Below the pieces are notes generated by a model. That model was given only the letters and a program-made list of their open reading frames with translations. It searched no databases and was not told the origin of the DNA. Of a DNA stretch of 64,000 bases, positions 28,050 to 35,239 are shown piece after piece. The stretch comes from S015-6 sp964384945 (GTDB taxonomy: Bacteria > Desulfobacterota > DSWW01), in the NCBI GenBank assembly GCA_964384945.1, contig CAYLMK010000004.1, positions 248,001 through 312,000 on the forward strand. The letters run 5' to 3'. Each line of letters begins with the position of its first letter. Within the stretch, counting starts at the first letter, position 1. Both the position numbers and the translations under genes were made by a program.

Positions 28050-29192
28050 CTACGCCTGGGACGGTTTTGGAGGGAGCCTTTGCAACAGGGCCGGGTCCTT
28101 GGTGAAGGGCTCGAACATCTTGCCCCACTCCCTGGCAATCAGGATGTCCATCAGCTCCGACTTGCCCCCGCCGCGAACCTTCTTCATCTCGCTCTGCATG
28201 GTCTCCAGGGCCCTGTCCACCTCGGGCCCGAAGAGATAACGCAGGTAGGCCGTCGGAATGCGCGGCTTGGTGGTGTCGATCTTCCCGGTCTCGTCGAGCC
28301 TCGGCGGAGCCAGAGGAGGAACGTAAAACACATTCGGTTCGGTTCCGTATTCCGGGTGGAGGGGCAGCGCGACCTTCCAAACCTTCACGAGTTTGTGGAT
28401 CGGCCCTTTTTCATCGTCCAGGAAGCCAAGGAACCGTACGCGGCCCGTGCACTGCCTGGCGCAGGCGGTTGCCACCTCCTGCTCGAGACGCGGGTAACAG
28501 AAGATGCACTTCATGCTCGTCTTCGTGACGAAGTTGAAATAGATCACCTTGTACGGGCAGGCCTCCAGGCAGAACCGGTAGCCCTTGCACCGGTCCTGGT
28601 CGATCACGACCGCGCCGTCCTCTTCCCGCTTGTAGATCGCGTTGCGCGGACAGGCATCGATGCAGGCCGCGTATGTGCAGTGGTTGCAGATGCGGGGAAG
28701 GTAGAAGTAGAAGGCGTTCGGGTATTTCCCGCCTCCCTGGTCCTCATCCCAGTTCATGGACCAGTCCGGCTCCGTTCCGTCCGGGTTGCGGGCCTGCAGG
28801 TGCTTCTCTCCCGCCTGGGAGGAGAATACCTCCTCATAGTTGAATTTCCAGAGATCCCCGAAGTCCTTCCGCGTGGGCAGCTCCCCGCGCACCGGGTCCC
28901 TGACCTTCCCGCCGAAGAGCACCTGGTACCCGCCGCCCTTGCGCTCCCAGTCCTTGGGAGACCCTTTCCCGGGCTGTGTGTTCACTTTGTTCCACCACAT
29001 GTATTCCCGACCCTCAAGCTGGGTCCAGAGGGACTTGCACGCCATCGAGCAGAGCTGGCATCCGATGCATTTGTTCAGGTCCATCACCATGGCAACCTGG
29101 CGCTTGCACTCGCGCAGCGTCTCCTTGGCGGCCTGAAACTCCAGGGCGAGTTCCTTTTCCCGTTCGGTCAGCTGTTTCTCGTCAACCGGCAT
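28050..29192 (-). CDS. type II DMSO-reductase-family iron-sulfur beta subunit
   Basis: A 380-residue four-cluster ferredoxin subunit like EbdB/DdhB/NarH. Cys groups are CIGCQLCSMACK, CNHCTYAACIDACP, CKGYRFCLEACP and CIFCYPRLE...ACARQC. In the third group a Tyr replaces one Cys, as Trp does in NarH, which predicts one [3Fe-4S] and three [4Fe-4S] clusters. It has no signal peptide, so it would be carried out with the alpha subunit through the Tat system. GGAG precedes ATG 29192. It passes electrons from the Mo site to the haem-b gamma subunit. Confidence 0.93.
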   Translation of the reverse strand: MPVDEKQLTEREKELALEFQAAKETLRECKRQVAMVMDLNKCIGCQLCSMACKSLWTQLEGREYMWWNKVNTQPGKGSPKDWERKGGGYQVLFGGKVRDPVRGELPTRKDFGDLWKFNYEEVFSSQAGEKHLQARNPDGTEPDWSMNWDEDQGGGKYPNAFYFYLPRICNHCTYAACIDACPRNAIYKREEDGAVVIDQDRCKGYRFCLEACPYKVIYFNFVTKTSMKCIFCYPRLEQEVATACARQCTGRVRFLGFLDDEKGPIHKLVKVWKVALPLHPEYGTEPNVFYVPPLAPPRLDETGKIDTTKPRIPTAYLRYLFGPEVDRALETMQSEMKKVRGGGKSELMDILIAREWGKMFEPFTKDPALLQRLPPKPSQA

Positions 29193-29254
29193 GGTTCTTC
29201 TCCTGTCCCAGGCTGCGCGACCTTCCCGGAGGTCCCGCTTCGGGTTTGAATGCC

Positions 29255-29938
29255 TCAAACTTCCACCACGAGCCCCATCCACTCCTTGCTGAACGCCTTG
29301 ACCCCTCCCCGTTCTCCGTTGGCGCCCTCCCAGGCGGCAAAACCGACCGTGAGGTCCTTCGCGCCCGGTTGGAGATTCACGGCCTCTTCGGCGACCGTGA
29401 GCGGGCGTCCGATGATCACGCACCACTTGCCCTGCTTCCAGTCCGAACAGGAGACGAGCGACGACTGGTCGGTGTAGAGGGAGGTCGCGAGCCCCCGGGC
29501 CACCTGGTTCTTGGGCTTCTCCTTGAAATCGGGCCTCCAGTACCAGCTGTTCGTGGGGTAGTCGTGGGAGCCCATCTCCTTGATCTGGGTCTTCTCCGGG
29601 TCCTTGAAGGGGAGCAGCACGGCGACGCCGTCCGGGAAGGTGCCGATGTCGCCGATCTCGAGGTTGGGCGCCTGGCTGTTCCATTCGATGTGGAAGAAGA
29701 TCTCCTTCCCGTTGTGCACCGCCTTCACCTCGATCTCCTTGACCGCGCCGATCTTGGTCTCGTCAAAGGTTGCCTTGATATACGGCGAGGGCTGGTTGGC
29801 CAGGGGTGTCGCGCCCATCTCGATCCGATGTCCGTTCATGCCGGCCCAAACCGGAGCCTTGCAGTTCAGAAGCTCCTGGTGGGAAGCGGACACCTTCCTG
29901 ACGATCACGCTTTCCAACTTCTTTGCTTCCTCCGGCAT
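29255..29938 (-). CDS. ethylbenzene-dehydrogenase-type haem b gamma subunit
   Basis: A 227-residue protein related to EbdC/DdhC gamma subunits, which bind one haem b by Met and Lys ligands. It is beta-rich, with KAVHNGKEIFFHIEW near residues 70-85, IGTFPDGVAVLLPF, SWYWRPDFK and GKWCVIIGRPL. The usual family pattern of a strand-rich sandwich ending in a GGVKAFSKEW-like tail is present. ATG 29938 follows AAAGGAGG. No clear signal peptide is seen at this start; known gamma subunits are exported, so export is unresolved. Gene order is alpha-gamma-beta-delta rather than the usual alpha-beta-gamma-delta. Confidence 0.82.
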   Translation of the reverse strand: MPEEAKKLESVIVRKVSASHQELLNCKAPVWAGMNGHRIEMGATPLANQPSPYIKATFDETKIGAVKEIEVKAVHNGKEIFFHIEWNSQAPNLEIGDIGTFPDGVAVLLPFKDPEKTQIKEMGSHDYPTNSWYWRPDFKEKPKNQVARGLATSLYTDQSSLVSCSDWKQGKWCVIIGRPLTVAEEAVNLQPGAKDLTVGFAAWEGANGERGGVKAFSKEWMGLVVEV

Positions 29939-29949
29939 TTCCGATGCCT

Positions 29950-30135
29950 CCTTTCGTGAGTCTATGATCTGTAAGCTGTTAGCCATTAGCTGTTGGCCCA
30001 CCCCGCACCCTGGTGCCGTCACTCTTTCGGAGACCGGAGGCCGGGCCTGACCCGTGACCCCTGTCCTTTCGCCCTTCGCCTTAACTTGATAATTGCGACC
30101 TGATCCCTGACCCCTGGGCCCTGATCCCTCAACCT
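29950..30135. repeat. dispersed intergenic repeat, copy 2, with TGACCCCTG tracts
   Basis: The alpha-gamma spacer holds AAGCTGTTAGCCATTAGCTG, the same word family as copies near 26.5 and 53.7 kb. It is followed by several TGACCCCTG/TGATCCCTGACCCC-like units. A related GGGGTCAGG tract is in the 43.50-43.54 kb spacer. Confidence 0.55.
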
Positions 30136-30137
30136 TG

Positions 30138-33050
30138 CTACGTCTTCTTCACCTCCACGGCAATCGCGCGGTCGACCGGCTGCAGACACCAGTTCCACCG
30201 GTAGTAGTTCAGGTGACCGTATCCGGCTGCCAGATCCAGCCACTTGATCATCCCCGGGATGGCCGTGTCATAGCTCTTCCACTCCTTGAACATGAAGGGC
30301 TCCCAGGCATGGTAGATGATTACCTGTCCGGGAGAGGTCCCCTTGCCGGGCCGGGCCGCCGGGCTCACCTTCACATGGATCCGGAACTCGTCGAAGTCGT
30401 TCCAGACCCTCACCAGATCCCCGTCCCGGATTCCCCGCTTTTCGGCATCCTCGGGATTCATGAACATGAACGGCCGCCCCTGATGGGTCCGCATGAGCTG
30501 CTCGTCCGTGATCCAGATGGAATGCACGCTCCAGCGCAGATGCCCGCTGGTCAGGGTCAGGGGATAGTTCCCTCCCATCTTCGGGTTGGGCTTGTGCACG
30601 GGCATCTGTTCGCCGGCCTCGAGGTGCCACGGGTGATCCAGGTAGAATTGCAGCCGCCGGTTGTAGGTGGGATAGGGGAGCTTCTTCGAGCCCGTGTGCC
30701 AGGTAAGCGGCACGATCGGCTCGTCGGGCTTGATGTCTGTGGCCAGGTGCATGGTGATCGGATCGAAGATCGACAGCCCGACAAAACGAACGATGCCCTC
30801 TTCGCGCATCTTTGCCAGATTGGTTCCTTGCGGAAGGTTGCCCATCATCACGCTCGTCTCCAGGGCGTCTTCCATGATCTCTTCCAGGTTGCTGCAGCCC
30901 ATGGCCTGCTTCTCTCGCAGGTTCTCGAGATCGACCTTTCGGCCGCTTCGAAGCTGGAACTCGGTCTTGCCCCTCTTCCGGGCCTCCTGTTCGATCTTGC
31001 CGGCGAGCATCACGCAGATCTCCCACTCGTTCTTGGCCTCGCCGGGAGGCTCGACCGCCTTGTCCGTCAGCGTCAGCCAGGGAACATGGGGCGTGGGAAA
31101 GCGGGTGTCGAGCTTTTCGTAGAAGCCGGCGCAGGGCAACACGTAGTCGGAGTAGAGAACCGTCGTGCTCCAGCGGGTCTCGAAACCGAAGACGAGCTTG
31201 TACTTCTTCCAGAGGCTGGGCAGTATGTTCTTGTTCCAGCCCCGGTTTTTCCGCGCAGGGCTGGTGCCGATGTAGAAATAGACCGTGGGCTCCTGGTCCG
31301 CATAGGGCAGGGCAAAGCCCTCCCACCACTTTTTTTCCAGGGCCTCCTTCATGTACTCCGGGAATTCGCGCTTCATGGTGGGGCAGTGCCATTCCCTCCT
31401 GTCCCAGGCATCCTTGTACCCGGAATGGAAATAGTAGAGGAAGGCCGGCGGAACCATCGTGTATTCCGTACGGTTTCGCTCCCGCTCGAGCAGCACCGAG
31501 AGCATCTCGTCCGTCCGGGTCGGGTCTTCCGCCTTGAACCGGTTCACGATCCGCTTCTCCTGGGCCAGCCGGAGAGTCGCGCCCAGGGGTCCCCTCTTGG
31601 ACTTGATGGCCTGGAAGAGGGCCCCCTCGAACAGGGATTCGTTCCAGCCCCGGATCCCGCTTCCCTTCCTTCCGTAACTGCCGGTCAGGGCCAGAAGAAG
31701 GCACATGGCCCGCTCGATCAGATCTCCATGATAGTACTTGCACGCGTTCCATCCCACCAGCACCTGGATGTGAGGCTTGGCCTTGGCGCACTTCTCGGCA
31801 AGGCGGCGGATCGTGTCCGGGTGGGTTGCACAGTGCGGGGAGGCCTTCTCGGGCGTGTAGTGCCGGTCGAGCTGCTCCTTCAGGAGCGCGAAGGACGGCC
31901 GCACCTCGGCCTGCCCGCCGTCAAGCAGCTTCACGATGAAGGTCCCCTCCAGGGCCGGGTCCACGGGCAGCTTGAGCGTGTCCAGCGGGGCCTTTACGGG
32001 GCCCCCTTTGGCCGCATCCCAAAAATAGAACTGGTCGTCCCGTCCGCCCTGCTCCAGATCCGCAACCCGGAGAAACCGGCCCGTGTCCGTTCGGACCAGC
32101 AGGGGAAGATCGGTCTGCTCTTTGATGAAGGGGATGTCGATCCAGCCTTTCTCGATCAGCACCTGGCAGACGGCGAGCCCGAGGGCCGCGTCCCCGCCCG
32201 GCTCCACGGGCACCCACTCGTCGGCGTGCATCGCGCTCGGCGAGTAGTCCGGCGCGATCGTCACCACCTCGGCGCCGTTGTACCGCGAAGAGGCGATGAA
32301 GTGATAGGAGGGGATCCGGGTGTAGACCGGGTTCATGTGCCAGATGAGCAGCAGCTTTCCAAAGAACCAGCCGTCCACGGAGTCCATGAACTGAAACTTG
32401 CCCACGCTCTGGTAGATCCCGCGGTTGAAGTCCCCGATCGTGGAGTCCAGATCCAGGGAGGTGCCGCCGAGAAAGTTGAGCAGCCGCGAGGCAGGGATCA
32501 GATTCAGGTATCCTCCGTTTCCCGGGCCTGTCTCGTTGATGATCGACTCGGGGCCCTGGGACTCCAGGCCGTCGAGGATCCCGGAGGCGATCTCGGAGAG
32601 GCACTCGTCCCAGCTCAGCCTCTTCCACTTCCCGCTGCCGCGCTCGCCCACCCGCTTCATCGGGTACTTGAGCCGGTCCGGGTTGTACATCATGTGGCTG
32701 TAGAAGGCCCCCTTCTGGCACCCCCGGGGGTTGAAGTCCGGGCCGGTCGGGTCCACCACCGGGTACTTGGCCGCCTGCTCCTCCCGGAAGACCACCCCGT
32801 CCTTTGTGTAGACGCGCCAGAGGCAGTTTCCCGGGTAACAGTCCACCAGGTGCGTCCCGTACGTCACCTTGTCCCAGGTCCATTCCTTCCTGTGCAGGTC
32901 TTCCCACCTGGCGTAGTCCCACTCCTGGACGACCTTCTCCGTGGCGCAAGCATTGCCCCCCAGGAAACCCAAGGATCGCAAGGAGAGCATCAGCGCGGAA
33001 GCGCCCGAAACCTGAAGAAACTGTCTCCGGTCAAGCTTGATCCCCTCCAT
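30138..33050 (-). CDS. type II DMSO-reductase-family molybdopterin alpha subunit (EbdA/AhyA-like)
   Basis: A 970-residue molybdo-bis(MGD) catalytic subunit. A twin-arginine signal DRRQFLQVSGASALML is followed by a cleavage-like NACA. The FeS0 ligands lie in HLVDCYPGNC...RGCQKG. A candidate Mo ligand Asp lies in STIGDFNRG, as in Nar/Ebd-type enzymes. MGD-binding segments include LVGWNACKYYHGD and LTSGHLRWSVHS. GGAGGG precedes ATG 33050, which overlaps the ferredoxin stop by one base. Relatives hydroxylate ethylbenzene, steroids or alkanes, or reduce chlorate and selenate; the substrate is not decided by sequence. The protein should function in the periplasm. Confidence 0.9.
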   Translation of the reverse strand: MEGIKLDRRQFLQVSGASALMLSLRSLGFLGGNACATEKVVQEWDYARWEDLHRKEWTWDKVTYGTHLVDCYPGNCLWRVYTKDGVVFREEQAAKYPVVDPTGPDFNPRGCQKGAFYSHMMYNPDRLKYPMKRVGERGSGKWKRLSWDECLSEIASGILDGLESQGPESIINETGPGNGGYLNLIPASRLLNFLGGTSLDLDSTIGDFNRGIYQSVGKFQFMDSVDGWFFGKLLLIWHMNPVYTRIPSYHFIASSRYNGAEVVTIAPDYSPSAMHADEWVPVEPGGDAALGLAVCQVLIEKGWIDIPFIKEQTDLPLLVRTDTGRFLRVADLEQGGRDDQFYFWDAAKGGPVKAPLDTLKLPVDPALEGTFIVKLLDGGQAEVRPSFALLKEQLDRHYTPEKASPHCATHPDTIRRLAEKCAKAKPHIQVLVGWNACKYYHGDLIERAMCLLLALTGSYGRKGSGIRGWNESLFEGALFQAIKSKRGPLGATLRLAQEKRIVNRFKAEDPTRTDEMLSVLLERERNRTEYTMVPPAFLYYFHSGYKDAWDRREWHCPTMKREFPEYMKEALEKKWWEGFALPYADQEPTVYFYIGTSPARKNRGWNKNILPSLWKKYKLVFGFETRWSTTVLYSDYVLPCAGFYEKLDTRFPTPHVPWLTLTDKAVEPPGEAKNEWEICVMLAGKIEQEARKRGKTEFQLRSGRKVDLENLREKQAMGCSNLEEIMEDALETSVMMGNLPQGTNLAKMREEGIVRFVGLSIFDPITMHLATDIKPDEPIVPLTWHTGSKKLPYPTYNRRLQFYLDHPWHLEAGEQMPVHKPNPKMGGNYPLTLTSGHLRWSVHSIWITDEQLMRTHQGRPFMFMNPEDAEKRGIRDGDLVRVWNDFDEFRIHVKVSPAARPGKGTSPGQVIIYHAWEPFMFKEWKSYDTAIPGMIKWLDLAAGYGHLNYYRWNWCLQPVDRAIAVEVKKT

Positions 33051-33334
33051 CAAGGCCCTCCTTTCCCGGTGGTTGCGGCCCGAATCGGCCCCTCGGCCCT
33101 CACCAGGCGAATGGCGTCCCAGGGGCACCCGAAGATGCGGGATCCCCTGGGGCCCCGCGCCACACAAGCGCCGCAGCCCGTGCAGAGGGCCGGATCCGCC
33201 TCCACCCTCTTGAATGGAAAATGATCCGCGTCCTCGATCAGCCGAAGGGCTCCTTGGGGGCAGTAGATCCGGCAGACGGGCCTGCCCCCGCAGCCCGTGC
33301 ATCCCTCCGAGACGAAAGCTACCCGCGTCTGCAT
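33050..33334 (-). CDS. small ferredoxin-type iron-sulfur protein
   Basis: A 94-residue protein with two cysteine groups: CTGCGGRPVCRIYCP near residues 12-26, and CTGCGACV followed by a displaced GCPWDA. The first has extra spacing (C-x2-C-x5-C-x3-CP), and in the second the last cysteine lies much further on than in a normal CxxCxxCxxxCP motif. One or both clusters may therefore be atypical. Located between the Rieske gene and the alpha subunit, it has no signal peptide. It could be a cytoplasmic electron donor or a maturation factor for the complex. Confidence 0.8.
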   Translation of the reverse strand: MQTRVAFVSEGCTGCGGRPVCRIYCPQGALRLIEDADHFPFKRVEADPALCTGCGACVARGPRGSRIFGCPWDAIRLVRAEGPIRAATTGKGGP

Positions 33335-33357
33335 CCCAGGCCCCTGTCCTGCGCCGC

Positions 33358-33948
33358 CTACGTCAGCTCGATGTAGGCCTTCTTCTGTTCGAATTCGCGG
33401 GCCGTCAGCACGACCCGTGTGTCCACCAGGATTCTCTCTTCACTGTCCAGGCTGATCTTCAGGCGGTCCAGCGGACGGGGCGCCGGGCCCGCGAACTCCG
33501 TTCCGTCGGAATGAAACTCGCTGCCGTGGCAGGGACACTTGAAGATTCGCATTCCGGGAAACCAGTTGACCGTGCAGCCGAGATGGGTGCATCGGGCGAA
33601 CAGCGCATAAATCCTTCGGGCCTCGCGCACGACGAAGAAGCGGTGCGCCTGTTTGAAGCGGCTGTCGATGGAGATCACCCCATGGGCATCGGCAGGCTCG
33701 GTGGAGAGGAAATCCTCGATCCGGCCGATCTCGAAGACGCTGGGAGGATGGAAGACCACGGAAGGGAAGAAGAACCGGACGGTCTGGTAGGTCCCGGCGC
33801 CGATTCCGACGGCAAGGGCGCCCCATCCCGCGACCGAAATCCCCTTCTGAAGAAATTCCCTGCGGGAGGACGCCCCGGCCTTTCCCGTCGGTTCGGGTGC
33901 GGGTTCCGTAACCATCTCGGGCTGGAGGAAAGAGGACCCTTTGCTCAT
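33358..33948 (-). CDS. Rieske [2Fe-2S] protein of a bc-type complex
   Basis: A 196-residue protein with a Tat-type N-terminus (SRREFLQKG) and a membrane segment (SVAGWGALAVGIGAGTY). The Rieske cluster boxes are CTHLGC and CPCHGSEF, with Cys and His ligands intact. It should be anchored in the inner membrane with the cluster in the periplasm and move electrons from quinol at the cytochrome b Qo site to the octahaem cytochrome. AGGAGC precedes the ATG, which overlaps the MerR stop as ATGA. Cytochrome b genes of the same complex follow six genes later. Confidence 0.93.
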   Translation of the reverse strand: MSKGSSFLQPEMVTEPAPEPTGKAGASSRREFLQKGISVAGWGALAVGIGAGTYQTVRFFFPSVVFHPPSVFEIGRIEDFLSTEPADAHGVISIDSRFKQAHRFFVVREARRIYALFARCTHLGCTVNWFPGMRIFKCPCHGSEFHSDGTEFAGPAPRPLDRLKISLDSEERILVDTRVVLTAREFEQKKAYIELT

Positions 33949-34658
33949 CCCAGCTCCTGGGTGATCCTGCGCACCATCCGCCGGTGGAGGATCGGCAGGA
34001 TCTTGTTCAGGGCATGGATCGCATCCTGGGCGAGCCTCTGGATCTGGGCCGGGCTCATCCCCTTGCGCACGATTCGTTTCGTGAAGATCTCGATCTCTTT
34101 GCGTGCCAGGAATTCCATGAGATCGAGGTGGATCTGGAGATGCTCCACCTGGAAATCGAGTTCTTCGTTCAGGCCGATCTCCTTGATCTCGCTCAGGATC
34201 TCCACAATCTGCACACACTCGGGGTCGAACCGGCCTTCCGCGTCCGTCTCGATCATGCCCATCGACTCCAGGGCCTGGATCTGCTTCGGTTCCACCCCTG
34301 TGCGTTCGCAAAGCTCCTCCCGGCTCATCGGCTGGGCGTCGTCCCCCAGAAGCGAGTCCTCGAAAAGGGGCCTGTCCATCTCCCGGAGAAGCTGCCGCTG
34401 CTCCCCGTTGAGGGCCGGCCCCTGGGCCCCCACGATCATCTTGATGACGCTCAGAGGAAGGAAGCGCTTCTTCTGGAGGTCCTTGATCGCCCGGATGCGC
34501 TCGATGTAGCTCTCATCGTAGTAGGCCATGTTCCTGTGGGTCTTCAAGGGCTTGGGGAGGATCCCTTTCTGTACGTAGTAGCGGATCGTACCCCCGCTGA
34601 CCCCGGTGGCGTGGGACAGTTGCTGCATCTTGAGCAGCCTTTTGTTCTTGGCGGGCAT
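33945..34658 (-). CDS. MerR-family regulator with two MerR-like DNA-binding modules
   Basis: A 237-residue protein beginning with a canonical MerR helix-turn-helix and wing (MQQLSHATGVSGGTIRYYVQKGILPKP...YYDESYIERIRAI). It is followed near residue 110 by a second, weaker MerR-like module (SREELCERTGVEPKQIQALESMGMI). The C-terminal part is a helical effector or dimerisation region without metal-binding cysteines, so it is not a classical metal sensor. It is the first gene of the respiratory operon, coupled to the Rieske gene by ATGA. It diverges from a small membrane-protein gene with strong promoters between. Confidence 0.85.
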   Translation of the reverse strand: MPAKNKRLLKMQQLSHATGVSGGTIRYYVQKGILPKPLKTHRNMAYYDESYIERIRAIKDLQKKRFLPLSVIKMIVGAQGPALNGEQRQLLREMDRPLFEDSLLGDDAQPMSREELCERTGVEPKQIQALESMGMIETDAEGRFDPECVQIVEILSEIKEIGLNEELDFQVEHLQIHLDLMEFLARKEIEIFTKRIVRKGMSPAQIQRLAQDAIHALNKILPILHRRMVRRITQELG

Positions 34659-34705
34659 GCGAGGAGGGTCCGGGAAAGTTAAGAGTGTCGCTATTTACTT
34701 CCGCA

Positions 34706-34794
34706 AAATTACTCCCATATTCCCCGGCCTGTCAAGAGAAAAGTTCTGTTTCCCTATTTATTAGTTGACAGCGCAACTTCTTATTCAATACGAT
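34706..34794. promoter_or_regulatory. divergent promoters and dyad for the MerR operon and small membrane gene
   Basis: Leftward: TTGACA (34735-34730), 18 bp, TAATTT (34711-34706). Rightward: TTGACA (34765-34770), 18 bp, TACGAT (34789-34794). An inverted repeat AGTTG-6-CAACT (34763-34778) covers the rightward -35 and may be a regulator site. The sites are inferred from consensus only. Confidence 0.5.
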
Positions 34795-34862
34795 ATGCCG
34801 AAGGCAGCGATGCATTCCTTGGCCAAAGGCCGACCCCCGTGAACCCCAGGGAGGATCCGATC

Positions 34863-35105
34863 ATGGCCCGAGAACGGGTTTCCTACCGGAATCCGCTGAG
34901 TTCCGCTCTGCTGATCGCGTTTCTGTACCTGGTCGTGACCAGCGTCTTCTACTGGGTCTTCAACGACAAGCTCTATTTTCAGGATTATCACCACTTCGAG
35001 TGGATGGAATACGTTCTCGGAACGATCGCGATGTTCGTGCTCGTCTTCCTCCTCGAGTTCGTCCGGAACCGGATGGGAAGGAAGCGACCCCCGACCTCAA
35101 TGTGA
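34863..35105 (+). CDS. small two-helix membrane protein
   Basis: An 80-residue protein with two hydrophobic segments (about residues 12-33 and 48-67) separated by NDKLYFQDYHHFEWMEY. This loop contains two adjacent histidines and several acidic residues. It ends in a basic tail (RNRMGRKRPP), suggesting a cytoplasmic C-terminus. GGGAGG lies upstream of ATG 34863. It is transcribed divergently from the MerR-headed respiratory operon under a TTGACA promoter. A role as an accessory subunit or small quinone-linked anchor of that complex is possible but unproven. Not recognised as a named family. Confidence 0.65.
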   Translation: MARERVSYRNPLSSALLIAFLYLVVTSVFYWVFNDKLYFQDYHHFEWMEYVLGTIAMFVLVFLLEFVRNRMGRKRPPTSM

Positions 35106-35239
35106 ACCCCTGCCCCGCGACGATCGGCGGGGTTGAACCCGGGGCCCCGGGCGCAATAGACTGCGCCTGATGCGGCTTGCGCCCCGACGCGAAGGGGTCA
35201 CGTCGAAAGAGGCGCTGCCAGCGGAGGTGGCCAAAGGCC

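Noticed and set aside
35106..35170. Hairpin CCCCGC/GCGGGG after the small membrane protein
   Set aside because: The stem is short and no T run follows, so it was not called as a terminator.
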